Shown here in pieces: positions 12,950-24,559 of a stretch of DNA of 64,000 bases. This DNA is from Dasypus novemcinctus (lineage: Eukaryota > Chordata > Mammalia > Cingulata > Dasypodidae): assembly GCF_030445035.2 (NCBI RefSeq), contig NC_080677.1:28965513-29029512 (forward strand). Direction: 5' to 3'. Positions within the stretch are counted from its first letter, which is position 1; the number at the start of each line of letters is the position of its first letter. The notes under the pieces were generated by a model. It saw nothing but the letters and a program-made list of their open reading frames with translations. It was not told the origin of the DNA and ran no database searches. The position numbers were made by a program, and so were the translations under genes.

Positions 12950-13370
12950 TGGCGGCAGACTTGGCCCAGTGGTTAGGGCGTCTGTCTACCACATGGGAGG
13001 TCCGCGGTTCAAACCCTAGGCCTCCTTTACCCGTGTGGAGCTGGCCCATGTGCAGTGCTGATGTGCGCAAGGAGTCCCCTGCCACGCAGGGGTGTCCTCC
13101 ACGTAGGGGAGCCCCACGCGCAAGGAGTGCGCCCCGTAAGGAGAGCCGCCCAGCGCGAAAGAAAGTGCAGCCTGCCCAGGAATGGTGCCGCACACACCAC
13201 ACACGGAAAGCTGACACAGCAAGATGACACAGCAAAAAGAAAACACAGATTCTCATGCCGCTGACAACAAAAGAAGCGGACAAAGAAGATGCGGCAAATA
13301 GACACAGAGAACAGACAACCGGGAAGGAGAGATAAATAAATACATAAATTAATCTCTAAAAAAAAAAAAA
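12950..13370 (+). mobile_element. DAS-type SINE, full length, with target-site duplication
   Basis: A box 'tggcccagtgg' and B box 'ggttcaaaccc' in the head, GC-rich body, 'cacagagaacagacaac' near the end, poly(A) tail. A 9-base target-site duplication 'aatgggtca' flanks it exactly (12941-12949 and 13371-13379), showing endonuclease-primed insertion. Confidence 0.95.
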
Positions 13371-13863
13371 AATGGGTCAACTCATTTAGTTTCCTTGATG
13401 GATATTCTCTGAATATTTGGCTATGAATCCTCTGAGCATTTACAAATTTAAAACCATCTCAATTCAAGTTTTAATGAGCTAACTTGAAAGGTCTGTTACA
13501 TAGTTATTTGGTATTTTTCTAATTTAAATTGCTCATACTGTGCAGTTTGTGTTGAGTTACCCAGCTACTGAATGATCAAGTCAATCAGAAAGCATTTAAA
13601 TTTCAAATTGACTTTGTTAGCAAGTTTGTTTTGTTTTTTTGTTTTTGGTTATGTATTCTTTAAATCTCATAAAATGATAAACAATAAAACGGAGTAAGAC
13701 ATTGTGTGATTAAGAGAGGATGCTCAGAGGTTAAGTAGTACAGAGATGGTCAGACTAGGCAGCCTGGCTCCAGAACTTGTGCTCTTAATCACTCACTAAG
13801 GTACAAAACTCAATCTTTATATTGTGTTTCAAAAAATTTATCATCTCTTTTCCCTCTAAAACA

Positions 13864-14062
13864 GAGAAGTGGATGTGGCTCAAGCAGTTGAGCACCTGCT
13901 TTCCACATGGCAAGTCCCAGGTTCAGTCCTCAGTGCCTCCTAAAAACAAAAACAAGCAAACAAACAAAACAACCAACTCAGGAGAGCCGATGTGGCTCAG
14001 TAGTTGAGCGTCAGCTTCCCACATACAAGGTCCCGGGTTCAATCCCCATACCTCAAAAAAAA
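13864..14062 (+). mobile_element. Dimeric DAS-type SINE
   Basis: Two tRNA-like monomers in tandem. The first starts at 13864 ('gaagtggatgtggctcaag', B box near 13920). After an A/C-rich linker the second starts near 13981 ('gatgtggctcag', B box 'ggttcaatcccc' near 14036). It ends in A and G runs. Confidence 0.85.
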
Positions 14063-14075
14063 GGGGGGGAGGGGG

Positions 14076-17000
14076 TCTGGGTGTCACTAAATATAGCCTA
14101 AATTTTAAAAGTTATGATTGTGCATTGGCAGACCTCCCCCAAAAGCTATTTACTAGTTTTCCAATCATATTTCAGTTATAAAATTTACAAATAGGCTTTA
14201 CATTAGGAATTTCAAAGCACATCTTTGCTTATGGTTAAGGTAATGAAGAAAGAACTTTTTGTCCATTACTACTACAGTCATTTTTATGCTATTACAGAAT
14301 TTTAACATATTTAGATTCAATTTTGTGATGACAGGTATGCAAAAATAGATACAGGAGCTCTAGTTAACATCAGTTAATTCATGGCAACTTTTCAGGATTC
14401 AGATTTTTCTTGGTTGTATTGTACTGTCAACATCTAGACATAAGGGTAGATATGACAAATTTCCTTGAGAGCTTTCTTCTCTTTATTTTCTATTTCTAAA
14501 TAAGGTGATTATTTGGCAAGATCATTTATAAGATTTATTAATATTTCAATAATCAATTTTTTTTCATTTTGTTTAGACCATACCAATACAGTTTGTTTCT
14601 AATTCATTTTCTATATTTTTTGTGATTGATTCTTTTGATACTTTATTTAACAGGAAAATACTTTCTAACAGAGGGAATCAGATATTAAAGAAAAGCTGTA
14701 GAAACCACGAACAAAGCAACAGAGGTAAATGTCTATCATTACTGTAATTTTCAAACAATGAAAGTCACATAAAAAGTAACTGCAAACAAAGAAAATGTGA
14801 TGAAGTTCATCAAATTCCAAAATCTCCTTTGTATCCACCTACCTAGAGGGTCTGCTAACTTTATTATTCCACACAGGAGCTCAAAATGCTGTTAGCTAAT
14901 AATCGAAACCTTAAAAAAACTGCCAGTACCAAACATAAATCCATCAGTTTCTATCAATTAAACATATCATATCAGAAAGGAAGGCATGAGAATTTAGTAA
15001 TAGAAAAACTTAAATCACTTCAGTTACCAAGGCTTGGGGTGCTGACAGGTGCCTCAAAGTCCAGGGCAGAGATAGCTAAGAAACACAATGTTGGTTAATA
15101 GAGAGGTGCTACATATCACTTCAAACAAGAAACCATTTATTCCTGGGATATGCGTTTATGTCATCTTGTGCTCTTTGCCCCTTCTATAACCAAGTAACGA
15201 AAATATTAACTCATTACCCATTTTCAACTAAATCTAACATGAATATATCCAGTTTTCTTCAGTACTATAAAAGCCTTTTACTTTCTACATAGAATCAAAG
15301 GACTTAGGAGATCAGGTATTTTATATTCAATACAGGAATTCCATAAGTAAAAAGAATACCCAGTTTCCTAGCTTAAGAACAGCATACACACAAAATAATA
15401 TTCAAAGCATTGTTTGGACAGTAAGTTATTACTAAAAAAAGTTTTACCAGCTATTTCTGAATAAGAACCACAACTAGGTATAAAACAAGCAACAATTTCC
15501 TATAAAGGAAACCAAGGAGCAATTTAGTTTCAAAATAGGAGAACTGGGTAATGAAGATGCGTAATGGTAAGATAAATAACTAACTACTGTTATTCACAAC
15601 CAAGCAAAGAAAAAAACCTCAGAAGTTACATACTTCAGAGGAAAAGGGAATGGGCCAAAGACAAAATATTGGCATGTTGGGATTTTTTTTAAATTAAGAA
15701 AATATCTGTATAAGAGACTTCATATTGAACCACCGATTTTTAACATATACTGAGATCCTCTTATAATCTATCATCTAAAAAACCTGTACTCATATTTAAT
15801 ATAATTTACCTCTATGTAGCTTTACACAGTTCCCAATAATCTGATTTATATGCAACTTTCTCTATGAGATAAGATGATTTGTATACTGTATCAATGCATA
15901 GTGTGGATGGCAATTAGATGACAAATTTAATTATTCTTGAATTTTCTAGAATAATTCCATGCTTTGTTCAAATGTAGCTTATTGTTAGAGAATTTCCATT
16001 CTTCCACTCCAAGTTAGTAAATAAAATGAGATAATATTTACACTGAATGTACAATATTTTTCTTTTAAAGGAATACCCCCATATCTAACTATATTAATTG
16101 AAAGGTGCTCTTAAACATCATTATATCAATACTCAGAAACACACCTGTGAGTCAAATAAACTTTGAAAAGGAATATGCCATTTTCATTAACTCATTTTAA
16201 AACTCAAAATCTCTTTGACATACATACTGCAGATATGCTCAGGGTATTTCACAGACATTTGGGGAGGCCTATGTTCTCATTAAGGGTCTAATGGGTGAAA
16301 ACTGAAATGACTGCATAACATTTAAAAGAAATTTAACTGCTCACTAAGAAACCAACACCTACATTATGCAAGTTAATAATATGAATTTTTTAATGTTTTG
16401 GCTTTCACAAAAAATCAATTATAGAAACAATTATATTTTAAATCACAAACATTGCTCCTAAAACACAATCTATAAACTGATTTAAAACCAGATCAGAACA
16501 ACAAATATAAAACTATGCTTATTTTTCTGACAAGAGTTCAAAAGTAGGACCTAATAATTTTACCTTCTCTTAAAACATTCTGGGGGAAAAAAAGCCAGAT
16601 CTAAGTAAGATAAGGAGTCAAAATTGGCAATGAATCTATTTATTATGGACAAAGAGTGGCACTGAAGTGAAATCTCAGAACATATTGCTTTCTATTTATG
16701 CAGGTGTGACCTTATTTGAAAAACGAGTATTTACAAAAGTCCTAGAAAGCCATAACCAACTTGATTAACAACCTAGGCAGTTCAATTTTTATTTCGTCTG
16801 CATAATATTCAGTTGTCAGTAGTTTTAGCTAAGCCTTTCAATATCTAATGTGATTTTATGTCCTACTTATACTATTCAATGTTCATACAGATTTACAAAT
16901 ATTATAAGTGACATTATGTAGACTATTACTTATAATATTTTCCAAAATAATAACTTTAATTTTGAATAAAAACTGGATCATCTATGCTTTTAAAAACTTT

Positions 17001-20000
17001 TTTCCCTCCAATTTCTAAATTATTCTTTTTAGGAATTCATTGAGGGAGACTGAATTTAAAGTAAAAATGTTAACTTTTATAAATTTTAACAAAAAGGAAT
17101 TACTATAAACAGATTTAAATAAACACTGTTCTAGACAAATGTATAATTATTAAGTAGCATTCGACTCTGACAACACTGAACTTACTTTAAAAACACAAGA
17201 GCTTCTATTGTATCAGCTGAAGCACAGAACCTTGTGATAAACAGAGGATAAGTTAATAAGAATTGTGAGTATGCTACATGATAAAGAAGAGTGAACTTAG
17301 GCCAATATATTTAATAAAATTAATGAGTAAATCATATCAGAAAAGCAACTTTCAGAATATAAGCAGTTAACTACCACAGTTGTAGTCAATCTCTTCCTTT
17401 AAGAATGGAAAACAAAAAAATTATTTTTTATCACAACAATATCAGTAGTAGAAAACAACTAAATAATTCACATTCTTTAAGAGGTTTTTCTTTGGGGATG
17501 AAAGCTTACAAAATTAAAAACATTAAATAAAACGGATTCATATTAAGATTTCATGATAACAGGAAAAAATTAAGAAAAGAGTATTTTTCTTGAGGGAGGA
17601 ATATTTTCCATAACTGGTTAAAAAAGCACCTACAAAACTGTGCTGTCAGCTGTCACAATGGAGGTTTTGGATTCTTTTATCAATTGCAGCATAACAAAAG
17701 GCATTTCACAGCATAACTTTAGGGAAAATGTTATCTGGTCTAGCATCACATAGAAAGCAATTAAAAAATCTTCTACTAGGTTATAATACACAAATTTTTC
17801 TGGGTAGCAGCAGTTTTTCCTGTACTTGCTCTTTTGAGAAATATGAAACAGAAGAAATAGAGTAGGCGGCAAAATTTGAGAATTAAAAATAAGAGCTGCA
17901 GCATTAAACAGAAAATTAATTACTAAAAATATGAGTCAAGAAAACTTAATAGAAGGAAATAGTACTGTGCAAATTTTAATTTCACCAAGTAAAGTGCACT
18001 GCCTAAATAGTCACTGATAACATTTTCCCTTATGGTGAAAACAAAATCTACATCAGTAATTTTGATATTAAAAACAAAACAAAAATACATCCACTAATTG
18101 CAGCCCTCGTAATTCTCCTCCAGTTTTTTTTCTTAACCATTCAGATATATTTTGCAGGAGTACTTGTTCACATAATTTTGCTTAATACATTTCTTTCTAC
18201 ACAAGACTGAATTTAGAAGTCTCTATAGAATAACATTTTTAATTACAGTAATAACACATTAATAAATTATAAATTAACAAAATCTTCATATTTGCTTAAA
18301 AAACCATTTATCAAATGCTAACTTCCAGATTATCTGGAAAAGTAAAGATGCAAATTGCTATAAACCTGGTACCCCAATTAAATTCTGACTTTTAAAAGTA
18401 TATAAAATGTCCCTCAAATGATTCCAAGTTCCACTCCAGAAAATTTTATCTAACCCTTTTCATAAGTTAAGTTTAGAACCTTCTAAATATTTTACCCAAA
18501 TGTGGAAAAACTGCCTGAAGATGCGAAGCACAATAAAATAATTTTATGAAAAGAATAAACAAAAAATACCCGTTAAAATAAAGCTACTGTAGCTGGCAGT
18601 ACTTAAAACTGGTAATTCATATGTTTTAAAAAATTGCATAGCTGCAAGATGATTTACTGCTGATTAACTGTTGAGCAGTTTTATTTAAGAAGAAACAATA
18701 CATTTAATAAACTGCAATTCAGTAGACAATCCTAGATTCAATTTATTAAAATAGAATTATGTATCTTGATTTACTCTTTGGACTGCATTCTGACAATGTT
18801 AAACCTTTAATTGAAAAAAATTATTAACATATTTTAGCTTTCCTATGTAGAAGTCTATTTTCCATTCTTGGGGAAAAAAAATGGAAGAACTTGAGATCAT
18901 GGTCTGCATTCAGAGAATGTTTTACTGCTTGATTACACTTCTTCATTTTACATGTAAGATTTTAATTTTTAAGAAATAAATTATGTGGTTCTCAATTTAA
19001 GAATAAATGAATGCAGAAATATTATGTTAGGGGAAAATAGAGACCCCCAAACTAAAATTAAAAAAAAAAAACCAACAACACAAAAAACAGATCAAAACAA
19101 CTAGTTGCACAGCTCTAAAGAACTTAATAAAAAGTAAATCAACTTATAAATCAGTTAACTTTGGCGTCTGAATACAAAATGTTTATCAGTATTACCTACA
19201 TAGATGACTATTAAGGGATATGCAGCATTTTCAAAATCCCTGTGTGTCCTTTATATGCATGTTTGGTACACTGAATGCTGTGGTAATTGTCCTCTTCAGC
19301 AGGATTTTTTTTTTCCTGTATGATTGTCCATCTCTGTATGACTGAGTCGCACAGAACTCAGATCTCTGGCTGAGTACACCTGTGTTTTTATTTTTGTTTT
19401 TCCAGAGACAGATGTTATCTTCTAGGTTTTTCAAGAATCTTGAAAATACAAGAAAACCTGTTATGAAATAGATATAAATAGTTTTGAACAGCAGCCCATG
19501 AAAGCAATACAAAATGATAACAAAATACAATATCCATTTTCCCATGAACATTTCTTTAGTTGCTGTAAATTTTCATATGTTTATATACTACTCTAAAAAG
19601 TCATACAATTAGTATTTTATGGTAGAACATACCAAAGACACAGATGGAACAATTAAAGCTTAAAACAGTCATAAAAATAAGTAATATATAACACTCCTTC
19701 TCTCTACCACAGACTATATCAGAGTATAGAACCGAACACAGGCATAACACACACACACACAAACTTACTTGATCTCTCCCCAAATAACTAAAAACCCCAA
19801 ACGAAAAACAGTAAACATAATTCTTATGCTGAAGTATATCAGAAACATTGGATTTTGCGACTACATATTGCTTTTTTCCTTTCCTTTTTTTTTTGGTATG
19901 TACATTTAAACAGCACTGAGTCCTTTTCGAACCCATATATTTTTAATCTAAGATAGCAAAAGGGATAAATCATTTAACATAAGTAGCCAGAACAGAAGCA

Positions 20001-20232
20001 AAAATGTGAAAGAGCCAAAATATTCCAGGTCTACAAAATGCTAAAAATGATTCCTTAAGACCCATAGAGACAAGATCCCATTGGTTCAGATTTCTGTAGG
20101 CAACTAACCTAGACACTTCCCCTGCCTCATTTACTTAGGCTATTTGCAAACCCAGGTACTATATACCAAAACAAACAAGCAAACAAAAAAGATATAATTG
20201 ATACAAAACAGTAGGAAGCAAAAATGCTATTT
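14076..20232 (-). other. Repeat-free AT-rich block; candidate ZNRF2 3'UTR exon or flank
   Basis: About 6.1 kb in which I can name no SINE, LINE, LTR or DNA transposon, unusual for this window. It lies 3' of the last ZNRF2 coding exon. On the minus strand it has several AATAAA hexamers (for example complements near 18681, 16784, 16631 and 14640), ATTTA elements, a Pumilio-type TGTACATA near 19897, and an acceptor-like pyrimidine tract ending in AG just before 19947. These fit a long 3'UTR but prove nothing. Open frames here are short and unconvincing. Confidence 0.3.
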
Positions 20233-20245
20233 AAGACCCAGATAT

Positions 20246-21018
20246 CCCCTCTTTGGAAATGGTGTTTATGTGTGATGAATCTGGACTCAGATGGGATCTC
20301 CCTTCATAAGACTTTCATGCTAATGTGCTGGAGGTGCAGTTAATGTTGGGGTTTAAGATATATTTAGGGGATTTGAATCTCTGGACTGACAATGTGATAG
20401 CCAGATCCTGAGCCTCAACAGACTCCAGCACCTACAATCTGATTTATTGGACTTACCACACTCAGCTAAGATGGAGGTGAAGAAGGACAACCACCACACC
20501 ATGGAGCCTAGAGTGATTACAACTGAAAATGGGAGGATTGCATCCAGCATCCAGGTGGAATCTGAGCCTCCTCTTGACATAAAGGTGCAATGGACACAAC
20601 CAATCCAGTGTCCACATAGAAGAGGTGGCATTGGATTGGGAAAAGTGGACATAATGGACAAAGGGTATGGGGAAAGGCAGGAAGAGATGAGAGGTGGAGG
20701 CGTCTTCGGGACATGGAGCTGCCCTGGATGGTGCTTCAGAGGTAATCACCGGACATTGTAAATCCTCACAGGGCCTACTTGATGGAATAGAGGAGAGTAT
20801 GGGCCATGATGTGAACCAATGTATATGAGGTGCAGAGGTGCCCAAAGATGTACTTACCAAATCCAATGGATGTGTCATGATGATGGGAACGAGTGTTGTT
20901 GGGGGGGGGGGAGAGGGGGGGTGGGGGGGTGGGGTTGAATGGGACCTCACATATATATTTTTAATGTAATATTATTACAAAGTCAATAAAAAATAAAAAA
21001 ATTAAAAAAAAAAAAAAA
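20246..21018 (+). mobile_element. L1-type 3'UTR insertion, 5'-truncated, recent
   Basis: Flanked by a perfect 13-base target-site duplication 'aagacccagatat' (20233-20245 and 21019-21031). It ends in AATAAA-like signals and a poly(A). A G-rich tract at about 20898-20936 sits just before 'gggacctcacatat', and the same order occurs in the copy at 60840-61209. The body has no ORF homology; I infer an L1 3'UTR from the poly(A), truncation and shared ending. It is antisense to ZNRF2. Frames of up to 162 codons here are fortuitous. Confidence 0.75.
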
Positions 21019-21031
21019 AAGACCCAGATAT

Positions 21032-21570
21032 GTGCATATTATGAGGTGAAGTGCACATTCCATGTATCCTATATGCGCATTACAATAATAGGAAAAAATG
21101 TATCTGATTAGACCATAAACAAAAATTTACCGTAAGATTCCACCTCTCACGAGTTTATCAGCTCTAAAAGACAAATTTTGCCTAAAGGTAAAGGATTTAA
21201 AACGCCAAGATAAAAATTTCGTTTTATTAACATCGAGTTTTATTACTTTTCTTTTTTAAAAAAGTCTATAATTTTAGCTGTACCTTTACTTTATTGGCTA
21301 AGACATTAGGTTGCATTGAAGGGAACCATTCCAAAGCATCCTCCACTTCAAAAACTTTTTTCTTAGGGAAATAAAAACACGTGCACATTTACTCAAAACA
21401 GCACTCTGTACCCACACGTCACTAACACAGAAATCGTATCCCATTTCATATTTTGAATGTGTCAAGGTACATTCTAAGTAACCTAACAGTAAAAAGTTTA
21501 AAAGCTAATAGTCTTTTTGTATCTTACAATTTACCAAGACTTTAACCATTTTACCTGCTTAACCCTACTG
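21032..21570 (-). other. Repeat-free block with retained CpGs; candidate terminal exon start
   Basis: Continues the repeat-free block across the L1 insertion. Eight CpG dinucleotides occur in roughly 310 bases (21130-21440), far denser than neighbouring AT-rich DNA. On the minus strand a pyrimidine-rich tract ends in AG immediately before 21482, a plausible acceptor for a 3'UTR exon. Function is inference. Confidence 0.25.
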
Positions 21571-21574
21571 TTAT

Positions 21575-21770
21575 TTTTTTTTTAATTTTTAAAGAAGCTT
21601 TAGATTACATAAATGTTACATCAAACACGTAAGGGATTCCCATGTACCCCCTCCCTTCCTCTCCCACTTTCCCATATTAACAATATCTTTCATTAGTCCC
21701 ACTGTTATACTGACAAACATTTCACTTAATTTGCAGTTCTCATTTTAGTGGCTACAGCTGCTATTAAATT
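21575..21770 (-). mobile_element. L1 3'UTR tail fragment
   Basis: Reverse complement of the ending seen at 42030-42095: T-rich run, 'agcttt' and 'gattacataaatgttacat' near 21603, then 'gggattcccatgtacccc' near 21629. 5'-truncated insertion. Confidence 0.8.
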
Positions 21771-22444
21771 ACCTCCAATCTCCTTCCTCAATATTGATCT
21801 GCTGTTCTTAAATTATCCATATCAATGCAACACAAGAATTCCTTGAATGTGATTTTATTACCTCGATGCCTACATTCGCAAATTTAAGACCAAGAATGAA
21901 ATGGAAGGAAATAGGGGCATAGCACAGTATTGACCAGAACTCAGGAGATCATCTGATCTAGTTCAAGTTTTAGCCACTCAGAATATTACTGTCTTCTAAA
22001 TGGAGGTTATAACTCCTGATACAATTTTGGGATTGGCTAAAATGTTATGCCCTCATATAAGAATCCAATGCTTTACATGTCATTCTCATAAAAGCTTTTC
22101 ATATATCTGAAGATAGCAATTAAATTAACCTTTATATTTTCAAAGCTAAAAAAATGTTATTTTTAATTTACTTCATTCATGAACTAGGGGGGGGAAAAGA
22201 GCAATACCTAAACGAGATTATGATTCAATTCGTTAAACATTTTCACATAATGCAGAACCATGGATAAGTCAGCAGAGTAAAAGAAAATTTTTATTCCGTT
22301 TCAAAAGTCAATTCATTTTTTTAGTGCATATACACAGGCACTTCATTATATGTTGAGTATTCAAAGACGAATAATTAAAATTGAATGAATGAATCCATCA
22401 TGCAACTACTTAAAGAAAATGCACTGCCTAATAATAGCAAAATA

Positions 22445-22692
22445 GTTTAAAAACACAATCTTTGGAGCCAGACTGCCTGGGTTTGAATCCCAGCTCCACC
22501 ATGAATTAGTTATGTAACTTTGATATGTCACCTTCCTTAACCCATCTACAACTTAATTTTTTCATCTGCATCATGGGAATAGTAACAGTACTGAAGGGTT
22601 GTCATGAAAATTAAATGAGTTAAGAGATGTAAAATTCTTATAAAAATACCTGGAACAGAAAATGTTATATAAATGCTAACTAATTATTATGA
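22445..22692 (+). mobile_element. MIR SINE, nearly full length
   Basis: 'ggagccagactgcctgggtt' near 22465 with B-box-derived 'tttgaatcccagctcc' gives a clear tRNA-like head. The 'gggttgtcatgaaaattaaa' core and '...tataaatgctaac' end follow. Confidence 0.9.
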
Positions 22693-22794
22693 TTTGAATT
22701 ATAAGATGAGATTATATTACCTAAGGAACACATCTGTGAGGTTATGGGCAAGAGAATGGAATTTGAATCCATTGGCTAACTGCATGCATCTTAA

Positions 22795-22935
22795 AGTCAT
22801 GGAAATTATCTATTCTATCCCTCAGGTTTCTCATTGGTAAAATGGGATCATGATACGTACTTCACAGGGTTTCTTAAGTGTTAAATTAAAATTAACAAAC
22901 TAAAATACCTAAAATGTAGAAGATACTTAATATAT
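22795..22935 (+). mobile_element. MIR SINE fragment
   Basis: Second MIR-like core: 'tttctcattggtaaaatggg' near 22828, then 'cttcacagggtttcttaagt' near 22860. The 5' part is not recognisable. Confidence 0.55.
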
Positions 22936-22990
22936 TACCTGATTTGGGAATCAAGAAAGTTGTTTGTTTATTTATTTAATCATATTTTTA

Positions 22991-23066
22991 GGAGGTGCCA
23001 GGGGATTGAAGCCAGGACCTCATACATGTGAAGGAAGCATGCAACCATTGAGCTATACCTGCTCCC
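22991..23066 (-). mobile_element. tRNA-Ala-like SINE monomer
   Basis: The reverse complement gives a tRNA-like head with A and B boxes (complement of 'gggattgaagccaggacctc' near 23002). A possible 8-base duplication 'tattttta' flanks it (22983-22990, 23067-23074) but is low complexity. It lies about 170 bases beyond ZNRF2 exon 4. Confidence 0.75.
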
Positions 23067-23234
23067 TATTTTTAAACATGAGTTTTCTGTATCATAGCCA
23101 TACACAATTTCTGCCTGGAATACACACACACAAAAGCCTCCACGAATAAGTGAATGAATAAATATGATGGGTAAGAATTTGTAATTCTGGATAATACTTT
23201 CAAAAGCAACTAAAACAGAAAGAGGGAAAATTAC

Positions 23235-23256
23235 CTATAATACAGGAATCTGATGC
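23235..23256 (-). other. ZNRF2: ZNRF2 exon 4 untranslated end with splice donor
   Basis: After the TAA at 23257-23259 the exon runs 22 bases and meets a donor 'ATAG|GTAATT' (exon end 23235, GT at 23234-23233). If used, the rest of the 3'UTR is in a further exon. A 22-base distance from stop to junction is below the roughly 50-55 base threshold for nonsense-mediated decay, so such a structure would be tolerated. If the donor is not used, the exon simply continues to lower coordinates. Confidence 0.6.
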
Positions 23257-23314
23257 TTAATCTGAAGGGTGCTCAGGGCAAGATCTATTTACTTCAAACC
23301 ACTCATCTATGCAG
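23257..23314 (-). CDS. ZNRF2: ZNRF2 exon 4: end of RING domain and stop codon
   Basis: Last coding exon of an E3 ubiquitin ligase. A pyrimidine tract and AG (23316-23315) precede the first base, 23314. That base completes the glycine codon split from exon 3 (GG|C), and the frame then reads CIDEWFEVNRSCPEHPSD and stops at TAA (23257-23259). It supplies the last RING zinc ligands: the Cys opening the peptide, then Cys and His in CPEH. From memory, the CIDEW form and PSD ending fit ZNRF2, whereas the paralogue ZNRF1 ends differently (CIDSW, PAD). The frame upstream of 23314 continues open into intron and is not coding. Introns on both sides exclude a processed pseudogene. Confidence 0.95.
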
Positions 23315-23904
23315 CTAGAAAGGAACAAAACCAAAAACTGAAACACATATTTGTTTATATCATGATAGTCATAGTAAAAATGCTTACTTCTTGAGTTACA
23401 GTCTTTTAAAAAAAAATTAACTTTGTAAATTATAGTATTTAGCATATATAAGTAAAATAGGATATATTTATATTTGAATTGTGCCAAAGCAGTTAAGGAA
23501 ACATAATAATTTACAAAACTATGTTATAAAGTATTTTAAATTGTAAAGAGAAAAACAATTACCCAAAATAGTATCTAGTGAAATATCACTTTGCCAATAT
23601 TTAAAATTAAATGACAGATTTGGACAAATAATATTCTCTTCAAGACAGTTACTCATTTATAGAAACATCAACCTTTTCACGCTGCCAATCAATGTAATTA
23701 AAGGGAGCTCTTAAATTTTAAGCATTGACAAAGATCCATCATCACAATTTTAAAAGGTCACATTATGATTCTTGAATACACATTTTTAAATTCTGTTCCA
23801 CAATACATATACATATACACAAATAAATATACCATCACCCATGTGCATTTATAAAACATTCCATGATTTTATTTATCAGAAAGTAAATGTTAGTGTGTAC
23901 AATT

Positions 23905-24120
23905 ATCCTCATTCGAGATCTCTACAGTCCAATATAGAAGCCATGAGCCACATTTGGCTATTTAAATTTAAATTTGTTGCAATTAAATAAAAAATATTCA
24001 GTTTCTCAGTTGCATTAGCCACTTTTCTATGCTCAATAGCCACATGGCTAGTGGCTACTCTTATCAGACAGCACAGATATAGAATGCTTTCATCACTAGA
24101 GAAAGTTCTATTCCACAATG
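23905..24120. mobile_element. hAT-type nonautonomous DNA transposon remnant
   Basis: Quasi-palindromic sequence with 'agccatgagccacatttggc' near 23938, 'agccacatggctagtggcta' near 24038, and 'gaaagttctattccacaatg' at 24101. This is the arrangement of a common mammalian hAT-Charlie-type MITE. The exact family name is uncertain. Confidence 0.6.
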
Positions 24121-24124
24121 TGGT

Positions 24125-24200
24125 GACAGATGATAAAATAAGGCTTCAAAAGTTAAGTAACTGGTCCAAGAGCTCCTAAGTTACCCAAGGAGGATTCAAA
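24125..24200 (-). mobile_element. MIR SINE fragment
   Basis: 'aaaagttaagtaactggtcc' near 24148 and 'aggattcaaactg' near 24190 match the reverse complement of the MIR core and head. Confidence 0.6.
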
Positions 24201-24559
24201 CTGTTCAACATTTTCATCGGTGACATATACCAAACTTGCACATGGCACAAAAAGCTAAAAGGCATGGCTATTATGCTAAAGGCCAAAATTATTACTTATC
24301 ATGATCTGACAGGATAGTTTAGAAGGTGAAAACAAAAGATAAAATTAAAAGGTAAAAAAGGTAAAGTACCTCATCTATATGATATCCTCTCAAATTTCCA
24401 ATAAAATATTTTCTGTTGCCATTAAGATTTCTGTTCTCCAAAAAAACATTTAGATTATGGCATTCTTTTCAGCCTGCTCTCAACTCTACTCCCTTGGCTC
24501 TAGAAGTGCCTTGATTTATCAGAATACAGGGACACCTGACCCAGGTTTACTGTTTTTTG

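Noticed and set aside
12960..13030. Possible tRNA gene (A and B boxes present)
   Set aside because: The boxes belong to the tRNA-derived SINE head. The acceptor stem does not pair and the element has a target-site duplication and poly(A).
12900..13380. Long overlapping open frames on both strands (up to 127 codons) at the SINE, also at 7253, 29510, 53374 and 58216
   Set aside because: They follow the GC-rich SINE body, recur in the same register in each copy, and have no protein family resemblance. They are shadows of a non-coding retroposon.
20462..20950. 162-codon minus-strand frame
   Set aside because: It lies wholly within a transposon 3'UTR bounded by target-site duplications; proline/histidine-rich low complexity from the G-rich tract, no homologous motif.
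23320..23487. Coding extension of exon 4 upstream of its acceptor (76-codon frame)
   Set aside because: The extra N-terminal residues are intron translation; the acceptor AG at 23316-23315 and phase match with exon 3 define the exon start.
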